DNA of 64,000 bases, taken from NCBI GenBank assembly GCA_001695595.3, contig MBPM02000016.1, positions 62,001-126,000 on the forward strand, in the 5' to 3' direction. Of the stretch, positions 12,278 to 24,600 are shown in pieces. Each line of letters opens with the position of its first letter. Positions within the stretch are counted from its first letter, which is position 1. The position numbers and the translations under genes are program-made. The DNA is from Plasmopara viticola (Eukaryota > Oomycota > Peronosporomycetes > Peronosporales > Peronosporaceae). Under the pieces are notes generated by a model. That model was not told the origin of the DNA and did not search any database. It was given only the letters and a program-made list of their open reading frames with translations.

Positions 12278-15200
12278 TTACGCTGAGTTAAGCATTGAGT
12301 TCAGTACGTGATGAAGGAGCGTGTACTGTGAGTCACGGAAGTGCGTAGGCACGACTTTTAAACCTGCCTGCAGTTCTTCGAGAACACTTGTCACGAATCC
12401 CGAAATAGTTTGATCACGCACGTCCATAACTAAAAGAGACTCGCGCAGCCAGTCGATCTTCGTCTTAAGGTCATCAGCGAGGTCAGCACCTAATTGCTGG
12501 ACTAGGCACAAAATCAACATTTGCGAAAGCTTTGGCGGTCGGCTGCTAAGCACAAGTCGCGGGTCGCACTGCCGGCACGCAAACGCCACAAGATTAACAT
12601 TTTGAGCACCAAGCGCAAACTTGAACGCCTCTTCCCAATCGTCGCGTGAAAGATAATCCAAGACAGTGTTCTTCTGTGTCTCTAGCTGAATATCCTCAGC
12701 AGGCATGGCGGCAGGGACAATCGCTCCGTCCATGCCTCCAGCAATGACTGTCAAGCTGAGTTGCTCGACTTTCTCGGACAAGCTTTCCACTGTCTTTGTC
12801 AGCTGTTCCAGTTGTTTTACGACCTTCGCATTGCTGCTGCTCTGTCCACTGCTTTCAAATGCAATTCGCGTACCCTGCACAAAAGTATCGTTGATCTGAT
12901 CAAACATCTTTTGAGTAGCAGCCTGGAAAGACGGAATTAAAATGTCCTGGAAACACTCCCGGAACGACTCACGCACGGGCTGGCGGATATCTTCAACAAC
13001 GCGCTGTACCATTTCATCGAGACCGCTTGCCACTTGGTCGGGCAGCGACGTTGCAAGACTATCATTCAACTTTTGTTCCATAAGCGGAATTAGCTTTTCG
13101 CTAATGACGTGCTGAAATTCATTTTGCACCGGCTTCATAAAATTGTTTTCCATGGTGTGCAGCACAATACGACCCATAGCGGGTACAAGCACTGACTGTA
13201 GCTGCTTTTGAATGGACTTTTCCACCTGCAAAGAAACTTGCTGTGTCAAGTGGACGCCCACATTGCCCATTGACAAACGCATTTGTTCACGAAGCTTGTC
13301 ATCGCGCTGAAGCTGTGCTGTCTCCATTCGACGAAGAGAAGCGAGAAGTGTTGGCTGCTGCTGCGTTTCGCTAATGGTATCATCAATAGACGGTTCATAC
13401 TGCACAGAAGCTTCATCTTGTAATGCACGAATTGAGGAAGATGGAGATGAGCGGTTGTAAAATCGCAAGTTAGGGAGCAGTCCATCATCGCCAGCCGAGG
13501 CAGCGTCATCCCCTGTAGCTAAATGAAGCGACCGTGCACCACCACTTCGGGTGCTTCGAGTACTTCGAGCACCTGGTGACGACGGAGTGCGAGAGGCTCC
13601 GTCATAGGCTGTATGAAGCGGGGCATGCTGGTCGGTATTGCTTTCCTCTTCTTCGCCATCATTCTCTTCAGGAGTCTCGACATCGATCTCTGTCTCGGGA
13701 GCTGATATAACCGCAGGTGCAGCGCGTGGAGACTCGGCCGTAGTTTGGAACGGCCCCTCTCCTTCGGTTGTCACAGCACCGACCGTTTGTCCAACATTTT
13801 CGTCCGACTCGACTTCATCCTCAAGCGAGCCACGCACACTGGGAAAGTAGCATTCTTTGGCCCCAACGTGGTAACGCTGAATTGCTTGAGTCTGCAAACA
13901 ATAAAGCTGCATGGTAAAGTTTAGATTACCCAGCGCCGAGGTCAATTCACTGCCATCGTGTGCTGGCTGACTCTGACTCATACGGTTTAGCAACCCCATA
14001 CTGAGCACAGGATAAGCAAGAGCAAATTCTGTAACATTGTCAAACTGTCGAGGTGAGCGGCTATCAGCACTTGGGGCCAGGTGGAGGACGTAAACAAGAG
14101 GCTTTGCGCGATCTGCCACGAACAAGAATTGAGTAGTTGGGTCTAAAATTGTCTCATAGATCAGCGACGAGTCCACTCGGGTCTCATCACGGAGTTTAAG
14201 AGTCTGAAAACACACGGGAGGCGTGTTCTCTGTCAGCGCAGCATTCCACAATGATAAGCGGGTGTTGGATTCACCACCGATCAAGAGGCCTGGCTGACTC
14301 ATGTAATTGCCACCATAAAAGTGTAGACTGTTGACAGCTTCACCGCTAAATGGCTCAAAGCGCTGGATAAATTCGGCAGGTTGCCCAGGGAGTCGATTCT
14401 GTACGCGATACACTTGGACGAAGCCATCCTCACCAGCTGTGACGACACACTCGCCATTACCAGGCGAAAATGCGATGTCATTGATCTGACTAGACGTTTG
14501 ACCGCACACGACGCTGATGTCATACAAGTTATGGGCTCCAGATCCATCAGCGCCAACACCCGACAGCTCGGTTATAAATACCACGCTGCCATTAGCAATC
14601 GCTATCTTATTTGAATCGAACGGATGCCACTTGACACGTTGAGTCTGTGTAGGGACGAGCTTGATTAATTCGCGACTCATTGGGTCAGTTTGGATCGACC
14701 AAATTGCAATTTGGTGATCGGTTCCAGAGCTCAACAATAATTCCGATTTGCTGTCGAAGAACGCGAGCTCCGTAACCGCGTGGTGTTCGTGATTTCTGAG
14801 CAACAATCGATCAACCGAGCTCTGACTAATTACACGAATTAATCCATTCCTGATTGGGTACGAAATAAAGTGCTCATTTACCGAGATTAAATTCCCCAGT
14901 TGTGACGTACGTTCCGAGTTGTAGAGCGTGATTGGCATGACTTCAAGCGATCTGCTCTCACCAGGAGCATTTTCTCCTCGCGAGAGATACTCGACCGTTT
15001 CACCGGTGATGCTAACTCCAGGAGGGGTAGTGGGAGCGTCAGCAGCTCCAAACTCTGTTGCACTACCCGCTCGTCTAGGAGACTCTGTGATCGAGCTGGT
15101 GGCGGATTCACCAAGCCCATTTCTGCGACTTCCATCCGTCGATACAGTTGTTGCACTTCGTGAAGAAACAGGGAGCATGTTGGAAGAGAATCCGGGCACT

Positions 15201-15711
15201 GGTTGGAATGAATAATAGGAGGGGGGGCGTGGGCCCGATCTGGGCGGCGGGTAGACCCCTAAATTCTGCTGAAACTGAGGTAATAATGAGCTCGGAGAGC
15301 TCATTGTGGGCATTGGGCGCATGTGGTTGCCATCCATGGGCATGGACGTGGAAGATGAGGCGAAGAATTGCTGCAGGAATTGATTAGGCACGCTTATGGA
15401 TTGAGACGGAGGAGGTGGAGGGGGATACTGCTGTTGATGCTGTAGCAACGGATGCAGCGAATTACTCTGCGTCACCTCGGGGGAAACGTGGTCAAGCAAT
15501 GAGAAACGTGCTAGTGGTTATTGCATGTTCATCACAGACGAAGTAAATAAATGACTTTTACTTCATCAAATCGGGCAAGTCTTGGAAAGCGCGACTCACC
15601 TGCACTTGGGTTGGGCGGCATAGGGGCGCTACCCGGAGGTGGTGGTGGTGGCAGGCCGCCACAGGCCGTGCCGTTGTTGCGGCTATGACCGCTGTCGCTA
15701 CGAACGCTCAT
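12278..15711 (-). CDS. EDC4: Enhancer of mRNA-decapping protein 4 (EDC4/Ge-1/VARICOSE homologue)
   Basis: Two exons: 15711-15600 and 15510-12278, joined across an 89-bp phase-1 GT-AG intron, giving 1114 aa. Ge-1 is a scaffold of cytoplasmic P-bodies that couples the DCP2 decapping enzyme to its activators. Visible layout: a Pro/Ser-rich low-complexity N-terminus with poly-Pro and poly-Gln tracts (to about residue 240); a WD40 propeller region (about 250-560) with LLLSSGTDHQIAIWSI and VVTAGEDGFVQVYRV blades; an acidic Ser-rich linker; then heptad-rich helices with QLEQLTKTVESLSEKVEQL; and a C-terminal helical domain (about 1000-1114) beginning LDYLSRDDWEEAFKFAL, characteristic of Ge-1. The large exon has no ATG at its start, which supports the short first exon (MSVRSDSGHSRNNG...). 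Confidence in the family is high because both the propeller and the C-terminal domain match. Confidence 0.9.
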
Positions 15712-16419
15712 AGTAGAATTTGTGGGTCAAAAAGTCTAGATGCTTAATGAGGGCCATGCAAAAAAACATTCCGAAAAAACATTCACTGTAATACTTTTTT
15801 CGAGCTGTACAAGCAACAAGGCAGATCTAATTGTCCTTCAAGAAAAGTACAGGCTTACTCCTTCGAAATGCCTTTATTATAATCCATACGGCGTGTTCAA
15901 GGACCCGATTCAGGAAGTCCAGTCTCAGTGTAATCAAGTGCTACCGAGAAGAGCGACAATCGCTGTTTTGGCTTTAGTAAGCTTTGCAACCGATTCAGAT
16001 CTATCGCAAAAAATGTCCACTTCTTCCTCACCAAAGGACTTCGAAAAATCGCTGGCATAAGTCGCGCCCTTAAAGCCAGGTCGACAGTAGGGGTGAAGTG
16101 CCCTACTGGAAAAGAGTTACTAGGGTGTACGAATTAGACACCATAGAAGCTCAGCCTTCCAGAGCTTGACAGCTCCTGAAGAAGGAACCAGCAGCGGCGG
16201 ACTACTGGCTGTGCGCACAAGTGAATAAGGAATTTCGATAAAAGATTCTGACACGTCGGAAAGGAATTTATCTAGGCGAACGATTGCCGTCACCAATATA
16301 GGTTGATTACTGCTTCATGAGGGAGCAACGGAAATTCTGAAACAGCTTTAGCCATCGTTCTAGGAGCAAAGTAAACCTAGCTGTAAAATTTGATGATACC
16401 AACACCACAAAAAATTTCG

Positions 16420-17660
16420 CGTGGACAAATTTAACTTGATCCCTGGCATGCCGTGGCTAGAAAAACGCAAGTTTAAATCAGTTGCTGAGGCAGAGCCATA
16501 TGTTCCAGCCGCTCGGTCCCGCGTATCAGGGCCTTGGTGGGTAATTTCTTCCCCTGGCTTATTTAAAAAAAACCCTTAGAAGTAAATGCCCGAGATCAAT
16601 ATGGTAGTATTTTAAAGGTACTAATATCCTTTCCAAAGCAGACGTGGCGACGTCTTTGAAACCTTCCTTAGCGGCCAATGCAAACGGGTACAATACACAA
16701 GTTCCACCAATAGCACTAAGATTCTTTTCATAGCATTGAAATAAGATCTCAGCAAGCACCTGCTTTATTCTTTTCAAGCGAGTCACGCCGATTATCGTCA
16801 ATTGCGTCGTTTATCACTATGTGATCGGCCGCACAAAACTGTGATTTTGAGTAGTGTCATAAGTGAGTCATCCCGGTTTGATCCAGACAGCTCAGGCCTG
16901 CCGAACGGAATTCTTTTCGAGGTATTGCTTTCTTGGCAGTACGCACTCGTATATTTCGTATAAATTTTCAAGACCTTGAAATCATTCGACGTCTATTCTA
17001 CGCACCCCTGAGGACTGCGATAAACATGTCCAGCTTGTTCCAAGTAATGACAAGGTAACTGCCACTTTTCGCAATATGTATCTTTCGCGTCAAATATACG
17101 CCTGGCAAACTCAGTGTGGTTGCAGACGATCTTTTGCGAAGGCCAGACTCTGACTTGCAATGCAGTATCAAAGTTGTAAGCTCTTCTTCCGATCGGATCA
17201 GGCCTACAAACGATAATTAACTTATAGTCTTAAATGCTAATTTCCATCGCAGGCGAAAAAAACAAAGCAAGTGATGCACCAATCCACAGCGATTGCAGTT
17301 GCATCGCTATGAGTGACTAAGCAGATGGCCTAATCCACTATTTAGTGGATACGGCAACTTCAGCCATCTCATTGTTTCATACAAAAGAATAGAAGTACGA
17401 TAGAGTTGTGATGCTTTGATTAGCAATCATAGAGGCAAAGCGATATGCTTTTATTGGCGTGCACAGTGCATTGGTGTACAAGTGGGTGACCAAATCTGTG
17501 CGGATCGGTATGACCTGTCAGAGGGTCAAATACGTGGCCCACTCGTCAATTACAAAGCTTATATAATTAGCAGATAGTTGGAAGACCATAAGCGTCAACC
17601 TTTACTTTAAATACCCAAGATTTGATTGTAACGTGCGAATTGTGAAGCTCATGTACCGCC
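16420..17660 (+). mobile_element. Decayed Ty3/gypsy pol (protease, RNase H, integrase)
   Basis: Three pol landmarks occur in order on the + strand, in shifting frames with stops. At 16425-16480, FNLIPGMPWLEKR corresponds to the protease-region block usually read as F.LILGMPWLE in gypsy elements. At about 16990-17158, APLRTAIN and then KYTPGKLSVVADDLLRRPDS match the end of RNase H (YKPG..NVVADALSRRPD). At about 17476-17640, YKWVTKSVRIGMTCQRVK followed by SWKTISVNLYFKYP matches the integrase zinc-finger CxxC and the start of its catalytic core. The reverse transcriptase between protease and RNase H is largely deleted, since only about 500 bp separates them. No LTRs were found. The copy is dead. 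Confidence 0.8.
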
Positions 17661-20502
17661 TCAAAGCTAGAATATCTTCCGGTACCTGTACAAGACATTA
17701 TCTAAATATCATGGCCTTTTTAGCTCGATGCCATCAAATGAAGGCCTGCCGCTTGCTGCAACGTTAAAAAAATACTTCCTCAGCTATTGTATACAGCAGA
17801 CACGAACTTTTGATGTCCGAATGCTTCTGCGATTAAAGAAGTGGCTCGAAAAAATTCCTTCTAACTCGTCCTCCGATGGAATCAATGATTTGAATCGCGA
17901 AAGGTAGCTGAACGGAAGCAGCAGGGCAAATAATTCGGCTGTACATGCCCAGATAAACAAAAATTCCTTGTAATAGATGCAAATACAAATCGTTGTACTG
18001 AATGGGTAAAATATTTCTGAAGAGTGTGGATCAAGCTTTATAAAGGGTCAGCTCAGATGCATAAATCATTGTTTCGTCAAGCGTTTTAGTGGTTCTGAAA
18101 AAGAATAGGTCAGCACATGATCATTGACCTTTTTTGAATTGATGTCGACGCATCCGACATATGTCTTGAGAGCCTTAAAACCCGCGCATAAGGTTTTCCT
18201 ACACCTCTTTGAGGCGCTGCTCTTTCAACTTTACTAGTAAGGCGTATACGTGTGGTCATTTGGCGGCTGATCCTCCTTCGTATCGGTTAAAAAGCTGAAG
18301 GGCCGAGTTCTCATGAAGCCGTGCGCTAAAGTGGCCAGTCGCACTTAGACCTCAAAACGAAGGGAAGCAACATCCCACCGCGTCACAATGAGCTGCACGG
18401 TGGCCGATTCAGCTGTTGAGCGCCTTGATGATATGACCAAAGCTTCAAAGGATCACAAGAGTCCGGGGGCGCCCCGAGTGTCGACTACGACAGCAATCTT
18501 CAGCGTGAAGGCTGAGCTACTAAAAAGGCGCAGAGCCGAGGCGTAAGAGACCTTCTCCGACGGTTCTTTATGGCCAAGACCAGCAAGACTTCCATAAGTC
18601 ATGAATTTTAGGGGCTTTTTGTGAAGTTGCTGGGTAATGCCGCCTCCTAAAACTCACGAGAGCCGTTGGACCGACTCCAGCATGGCTGCTCAAGGGTTGT
18701 TGGCATTATTAATTGAGCAACTTGTGTGATATATGTAAGTTGCGATCTCTTAGTTGCGAGATGGGGTCTGGTAGGAGTCAGGCCATACTCGCGCATGAAG
18801 CTTACATTTCGAGCATCTGGCTTGGTATTATGTCAAAGCAATACATCTCGAAGGTGTGTTGCATCCAACTCACCAAGAAAGATATCGCCTTCTGAGTCCA
18901 AGGGCATATTATACTTCATTAAATTGGGTTTTCTTAAAAATGTGAAGCGTGAAAGACTCACGTGTTCCCAGCATATGTTCCCATTTGGGCCGTAGTGGTG
19001 ACGGTGCTGGGGAGTGCCCCCAAACCGAGTGTAAGTCAACCTTATCTTCAAGATTCTTACGACACACTGTAATTTTCGATAAAAATAGAATACTAAGCCA
19101 AAAGTTTATGCATAGTCGCCCACAGATCGCAATTAAGCAATGACTCCTTTTACATCAAGTCAAGAGCCGTTTATATATGGAGAAGCTATTGCGGCGCGTT
19201 TAGTGTACATTTCGATGCCACGACATGCATCGGATTTTGAAATGTCTTTCTCTTCCTCGCCAGGCCGTCGGCAAAAATATTTGTTGACATCTCAAAGGAC
19301 GGCAAGTTCCATCGGTGCGCGGTGCTAGATAAGTCCATAGCCCTTCGTCTACTTTGGTGACATTCGCACTAAGCCCACCCAAAGAGTGCGTCGAGAAGTA
19401 TCGAATTTGACCTCAGCCTTTTCGTTCTAGTCCTCCATTTAAGCAATGTATCAACAAGACCGTTCGAAGTCGCGTCTTTGCCTCTTTAAACCAAGGACTG
19501 TACTGCTCATTTGTTGTGGGTCATTTTGCATCGGCCGGTGAGTCGGATATAATGTTTAACATTCTACCTCTGAGCTAGCCATAATAACCGCGCAGAGCTA
19601 TGGAGTAGGATGCCTTTTCAATGCCTTGCGTCTCTTGCGGTTATACAATTTGAGGATCGCCGTCGACAGTACAGGCACAACCTTTGTGGCAGACGCAGCC
19701 TTGGTTGCTGGTGAAACTTTAGGATGTACGCAGCCTTACGCGCAGATGCCAATTTCGGTGCTGAGACTCCTGCGAAAACTTTCTTCGTCGGCGCTAACTT
19801 GACATTTTCGGATAGACCGAGTCGAATGGCAGCCTTCTCTGCTGCCTATTTTGCCAAGAACGGCTTTGTATTTAAAAGTTAAAGAGTGGTGGATACAAAT
19901 CATCCCTGATGTTTGGATGTTGTCTTTCGTAGTTATCTAAAGCGCGCTTTTTTTTAATAAATTGACTTCTAGTTATAAAGTACACGATTCGTCAAGTCGT
20001 CAAATTGCAGCCTGCCACCACGGCCACGATGCAAGAAAATTACATCTTATTTATCCGGCCGAAGCGCTGCTTGTAGTAGCGCGTCCTACACTCACTCATT
20101 TCCATTCTAACGCAGTCGTAGGTGATAGACGTGTCGTTTGACTGTCTAGCGCCTTGATCAGAAATTTCGGTCAGTACTATATGCATATTTAGACGCTTAT
20201 GCTGTACTCACACCTGGAGGCGACTGAAGGTCGATGAGAGAAACGCGACAACCTCAGCAAATTCACTTGGACTAAGGCTTGGGCACCTTTAAGTTTGTTG
20301 AAAGAGTAAAGTTGGTGAAATGAACTTGAAGGCTGTATATTTACCATTATACATTTGGCTCTACACCACTAATTAATTCAAGGCTCCTATAATAAATCTA
20401 GCCAATAAGCAAGGGATACCACTCAAATTTAAATTCAACTTTGTATACTTTTAATGCTAGTTTCCCTCGGAAACTTATAATAAATAGCTGGCATCTTTAG
20501 GA

Positions 20503-20521
20503 CTATTTTCTCAATTTTTTG
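20503..20521 (+). promoter_or_regulatory. Inr/FPR-like start element
   Basis: The sequence TATTTTCTCAATTTTTTGC lies directly before the start codon of the DUF1279 gene. It resembles the oomycete core promoter in which an initiator (YTCANTYY) is followed by a T-rich flanking region. The match is by eye only, and the leader would be very short. Confidence 0.35.
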
Positions 20522-20526
20522 CTAGA

Positions 20527-21354
20527 ATGTCACTTTCCCATCGTTCATTCATTCTTTCCGATTCTAGGATGCTCGGTGCCTCGCGTTTCATTGTTGCTGC
20601 CCGGCGAGTTTCTTCTTACCGACCTTGTCCGCTCAAAAAGTACAATCTACCAACGTCCAAAACAAGGGTCGGCTATGTGTGTTCCATCGCGGTGCGGTCG
20701 CCATGCGCCCAATCTACGTCCTTGGTGACGTTTGCCGCCTACCCCGCCTCAGCGCTCCGTCGCACCAGCTCGTCGATGTCTAAAGCTTCACATGATGACA
20801 TTGCTGTAGGAGCTAGTAGCTTGTCACATGTTGGTCGCCTGAAGGAGCTGTGGCGCAAGTACGGTATCGTGGCTATTGGCACGTACCTGACTTTGTACGG
20901 CGCCGTGCTGGGCTCTATATACCTGGCCATTGACCAGGGCTGGTTGCGCACACACAAAAAGAATGACATAACGGAAGAAAAGCAATTGGATGAGAGCTTC
21001 AATCTCGTTGCTACGACGAATAAGTGGGCAATCGATTGTGTATGAGATGAAGTATAGATATTAGTGTTGCTAATTGCCACGTTATCTGCTTTTAGATTCG
21101 TCAAGATTGCCGAGGATCTGGGTATTGCGCAATATTTGGAGGTCGAGCGCGTGAATTCGAAGACAGGTACATTTTTGCTAGCTTGGGTCGCGACCAAGTT
21201 CACGGAGCCTGTGCGTTTGGGGCTGACGATTGCCATGACCCCACGCATTGCGCGATTTTTGGGCCGTGCACCCAAGTTGCCACCCAAATCACCGGGAAAG
21301 ATTGCTAGTTTAATTAAAAAGCAAACATCGATAAAGGGAAAACCCGAGGTTTAG
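20527..21354 (+). CDS. DUF1279 / FAM210-like mitochondrial membrane protein
   Basis: Exons 20527-21023 and 21096-21354, separated by a 72-bp phase-2 GT-AG intron, encode 251 aa. The N-terminal about 95 residues are rich in Arg, Ser and Ala with few acids, a strong mitochondrial (or plastid-like) transit peptide. The DUF1279 core follows: LKELWRKYGIVAIGTYLTLY, then a hydrophobic segment (VLGSIYLAIDQGWL). The second exon has a helical stretch, WVATKFTEPVRLGLTIAMTP, and a basic C-terminus (APKLPPKSPGKIASLIKK). The family includes human FAM210A/B, inner-membrane proteins linked to mitochondrial translation and metabolism; the biochemical role here is not shown by sequence. The frame joins exactly across the splice (ACG AAT AA|A TTC GTC). 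A downstream ATG at 20569 could also start the transit peptide. Confidence 0.88.
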
Positions 21355-21643
21355 CGCAAGGAATTCGAATATCATTAGTTGAGACTCAATATTATTTTTG
21401 ATACAACGGCAGAACCTTTTGGACAAACGAAGGGGGCGGTGTGATGTAAGTGTTGACATTCAATGTTAAAAAATATTTGTTGGGCGACCTTTGGTGGACC
21501 ATGCATGTATATGCTGCTGCGGTGATGGTATTCAAATTGTAAGATTTTAGAACCTCATTTTGAGCAGAATGCATTCAAAGACAGCAGTACTGTCACTAGT
21601 CGCTTGAGTTGAAAGAGCTAACAAGCAAAAACTATTTTTTGCC
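21355..21643. other. Intergenic spacer
   Basis: 289 bp between the DUF1279 stop and the proposed start of the collagen-like gene. It must contain the 3' UTR of one and the promoter of the other. No convincing motif was picked out. Confidence 0.5.
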
Positions 21644-24600
21644 ATGGCTGATGATTCCCAAATGTACGTCTGTTTCTGTCGCGACAGTTGATTTGAGCTT
21701 ACATGCATAGATTGGGATTGTCGGTGGCCCTGATAAAGTCGGGGTCCGCCACCGAGAGGGCCTCCACCAGGACAGCCACCACGAGGGCCTCCGCCGGGAC
21801 AGCCGCCGAGAGGGCCTCCGCCAGGACAGCCACCGAGAGGACTTCCGCCAGGACAGCCACCGAGAGAGCCTCCGCCGAGACAGCCACCAAGAGGGCCTCC
21901 ACCGGGACAGCCACCGAGAGGGCCTTCGCCGGGAGAGCTCCCGAGAGGGCCTCCGCCAGGACAGCCACCGAGAGGGCCTCCATCGGGACAGCTACCATTT
22001 GGAATCTCGCAATCTCGAGGCCCGTCTCCCGGCTTTACGCCGCCAAGAGGTCCTTCACCAGGTATAATACTCTATTGGTGAAAAGAGATTGTGATGAAAG
22101 CTTAATTTTGCGAAGGTCCACCACCATCAGGAATAATTTACGCAATCGTTTTGCTCGAAAGATGGTTAAATTAATTGTTGACAATTGTCGTGTACAGGAG
22201 CTCCGCCGGGGCGAGGGCTCAATATAGGGGCGCCACCAGGTTCGATAACTGGCATCGTTATTCCATGTGATACATTGAACTATTTCGACTCATGTGCCTC
22301 ACATTTCTTAGGTCGCGGACCTCCTCTTGAAGTCCCACCGGGAACGCTTCCAGGTCAGATCTCTTGGCATTTGACGCCGACACATATGACTTCATATTGC
22401 AATAGGCATTGTCCTTTTTTCAACTGACAGTAGTCGCTGCACTTCATTGTTTAGAGCACGGCCCAGTTGTAGCTTCATTGGCAGCTGGTATTGGACGAGG
22501 CCCGCCTCCCGGTTTTCCACCAGGTCAGCAATCAATTATTAGAAGGTTGATGTTGTATATGTAACTTTGTCGTTTGGCGCACTTGCGCGTTATTTTATCC
22601 TTCAGGTGTTATACCAGGTTAGACCTTGTCAGTCTTAATGCTTTATTACGTCATCTCACAAGTCGATTTGTTTTACAATGAACGCTGTAGGAGTAGGGTC
22701 ACCTGTTGGGACCTCATCCGCGACACAAGGGGTCTCACCATCTGCAATTTCTGCTCAGAGTCCATCGCCAGGGGCTCTACCTGGTCAAGCGCTTGGTCAA
22801 ACTCTTTCGCTTGGTGTGCCGCCATCGGCACCTCCTGGTCGACCGCCCTCAGGACTTTCACTCGGACGAGGTGCATTGCTGGGGATGCCGTCTGGTGCGA
22901 TGCCCGGTATGTCAGTGCTGTGAACACACTTTTTTAGCTTTTCAGTCGTTCTACAAGGACTGAAATGTTGCTGTTAATACACAAAAGGCGGGCCGCCTCG
23001 AGATACACCTCCCGTAGCACAACCTATAGGTTTTCGCGGCGCACCTTCTGCTTCGATAGGAATACTACATGGTCAACCTCCAGCAATAGCTAACAGTCCA
23101 CCTTCTGGAATGGCGCCGAAAGGATATTCGCCTGGATTCGCTTCGCCTGGAATGGCACCCGCTAGGATGGTCTTACCTCCAGGAATGTCGCCAGGAATGC
23201 CGCCACAAGGAATATCAGGGGCACCACTTGGCTTGCCACCACGCGGACTACCCGGGGCCCCACCTGGGATGCTACCGCGTGGAGGAATGCCACCACCGGG
23301 CATGCCTTCTGGAGCCCCACCAAGGAGATTACCGCCAGGATACTCGCCAATATCTCGCAATCTAGCGGTAGCTCCGGGAATACCACCTCCACGAGCTCCA
23401 CCGGGCCCTCCAGGCGCCGCTTTACCAAGCCAAGTAATAGCAGGCAATGGCATTGAGCCGGGAGGTATGTTAAAAATGGTCAGCTTTTATGAAGCGTAGA
23501 AGTGATTCTCTTCTCCTTGTTTTGCTTGCCTCAGCCACTTCACCTCGAGGCCCGCTCAATTTTCCGTTGCCGCGTGGCCCTCCCAGATTTCCTTTTTCTG
23601 GCCAAATGCCACGAGGCCCGCCACCACGCGGCCCTCCTGGTGGCGTTTCACCCGCCAACCTTCGTCCCGCAGGCGGTGCTTTGGCTTCTCGCTTCGGAAA
23701 GCTTGCCGTAAAGGTTTTGCGTGCATTTGACTTGAAAAAATTAGGGCTGATGGATACTGCGGACCCGTACGTCAAGCTCACGATTGGGACGCAGGGAGTT
23801 CAGACCAAGGTCCAGAAAGGCGGTGGTAAGGCGCCTGAGTTTAATGAGAACTTTGATTTTAACATTGCAACGGAGAAGGAGCTCGTGGTCGAGGTCTGGG
23901 ATGAGGAAAAGAGCGGACCAGACAGGTTTATGGCTCAGGCCAAAGTTGAAATTGTGCCGTGGTTAGTCGTGGGCGGCTTTGAAGGGGATATCAAATTGTT
24001 AGATCGCAACGGCGGCCCTGCTGGAACACTAGTGGTTGCTGCTAAATTCACAAAGCCAGAGGCCGGCGCATTAGGACCTGTCAAGGCACCACCCATGGCT
24101 CCCTCAAAGCTCTCAGGTCCAGCGGTATCACCGCTGCCACCGGGAGTAAATGCTGTATCCGTTCCTGGTGTGCCACTTCTTGCACCGACCGAACCGCCTC
24201 GAGACCCCAACGGCATGTTTACCGACAAAGAAATTTTGGAAGCATTTCAAGCATTTGATCTCGATCGCAATAATTACGTGGGTGCTGCTGAAATTCGCCA
24301 CGTGCTCATTAACATTGGTGAGTCGCCTACAGACGAAGAAGTAGACGAGATGATTAAAATGGTGGATAAGGACGGCGATGGCCAAGTGAGCTTTGGCGAG
24401 TTTTATGCCATGGTAACCAAAGGCAAGCAGCCGCCACCTGGATTGGGTGGCACCGCAGCGTTGCCTGAAAAAGTTACAGGCCCGGCAGTAGTTACAGGCG
24501 CTCAGGCCATCCAGTTGCGTAATCAGCGCAAAATGGCACTGGATGAGTTTGCGCGCGACAACGGTATCAAATCTGAGAGCGTTAAGAAGGCTTACAAGCG

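Larger units (their letters stand above)
15712..20526. other. Repeat desert with retroelement fossils
   Basis: No intact gene. The first 700 bp holds a 106-codon open frame (15740-16060) of no recognisable family. From about 16420 a decayed gypsy pol can be read (separate entry). 18360-18545 reads as a short Lys/Arg/Glu-rich frame of possible gag origin. 18830-19385 has minus-strand open pieces of no known family. 19600-19870 read on the minus strand is Ala/Lys-rich but interrupted. The rest shows nothing identifiable. Confidence 0.55.

Noticed and set aside
15740..16060. 106-codon + ORF next to the EDC4 promoter
   Set aside because: No recognisable domain and no plausible splice partners; it runs straight into gypsy-derived sequence.
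19540..19620. Possible tRNA gene
   Set aside because: No GTTCRANNC B-box and no acceptor-stem pairing could be found.
21703..22227. 174-codon + frame and a 99-codon minus frame across the 27-bp repeat
   Set aside because: They arise because the repeat unit lacks stops in several frames; only the GPPPGQPPR frame links to the downstream exons in phase.
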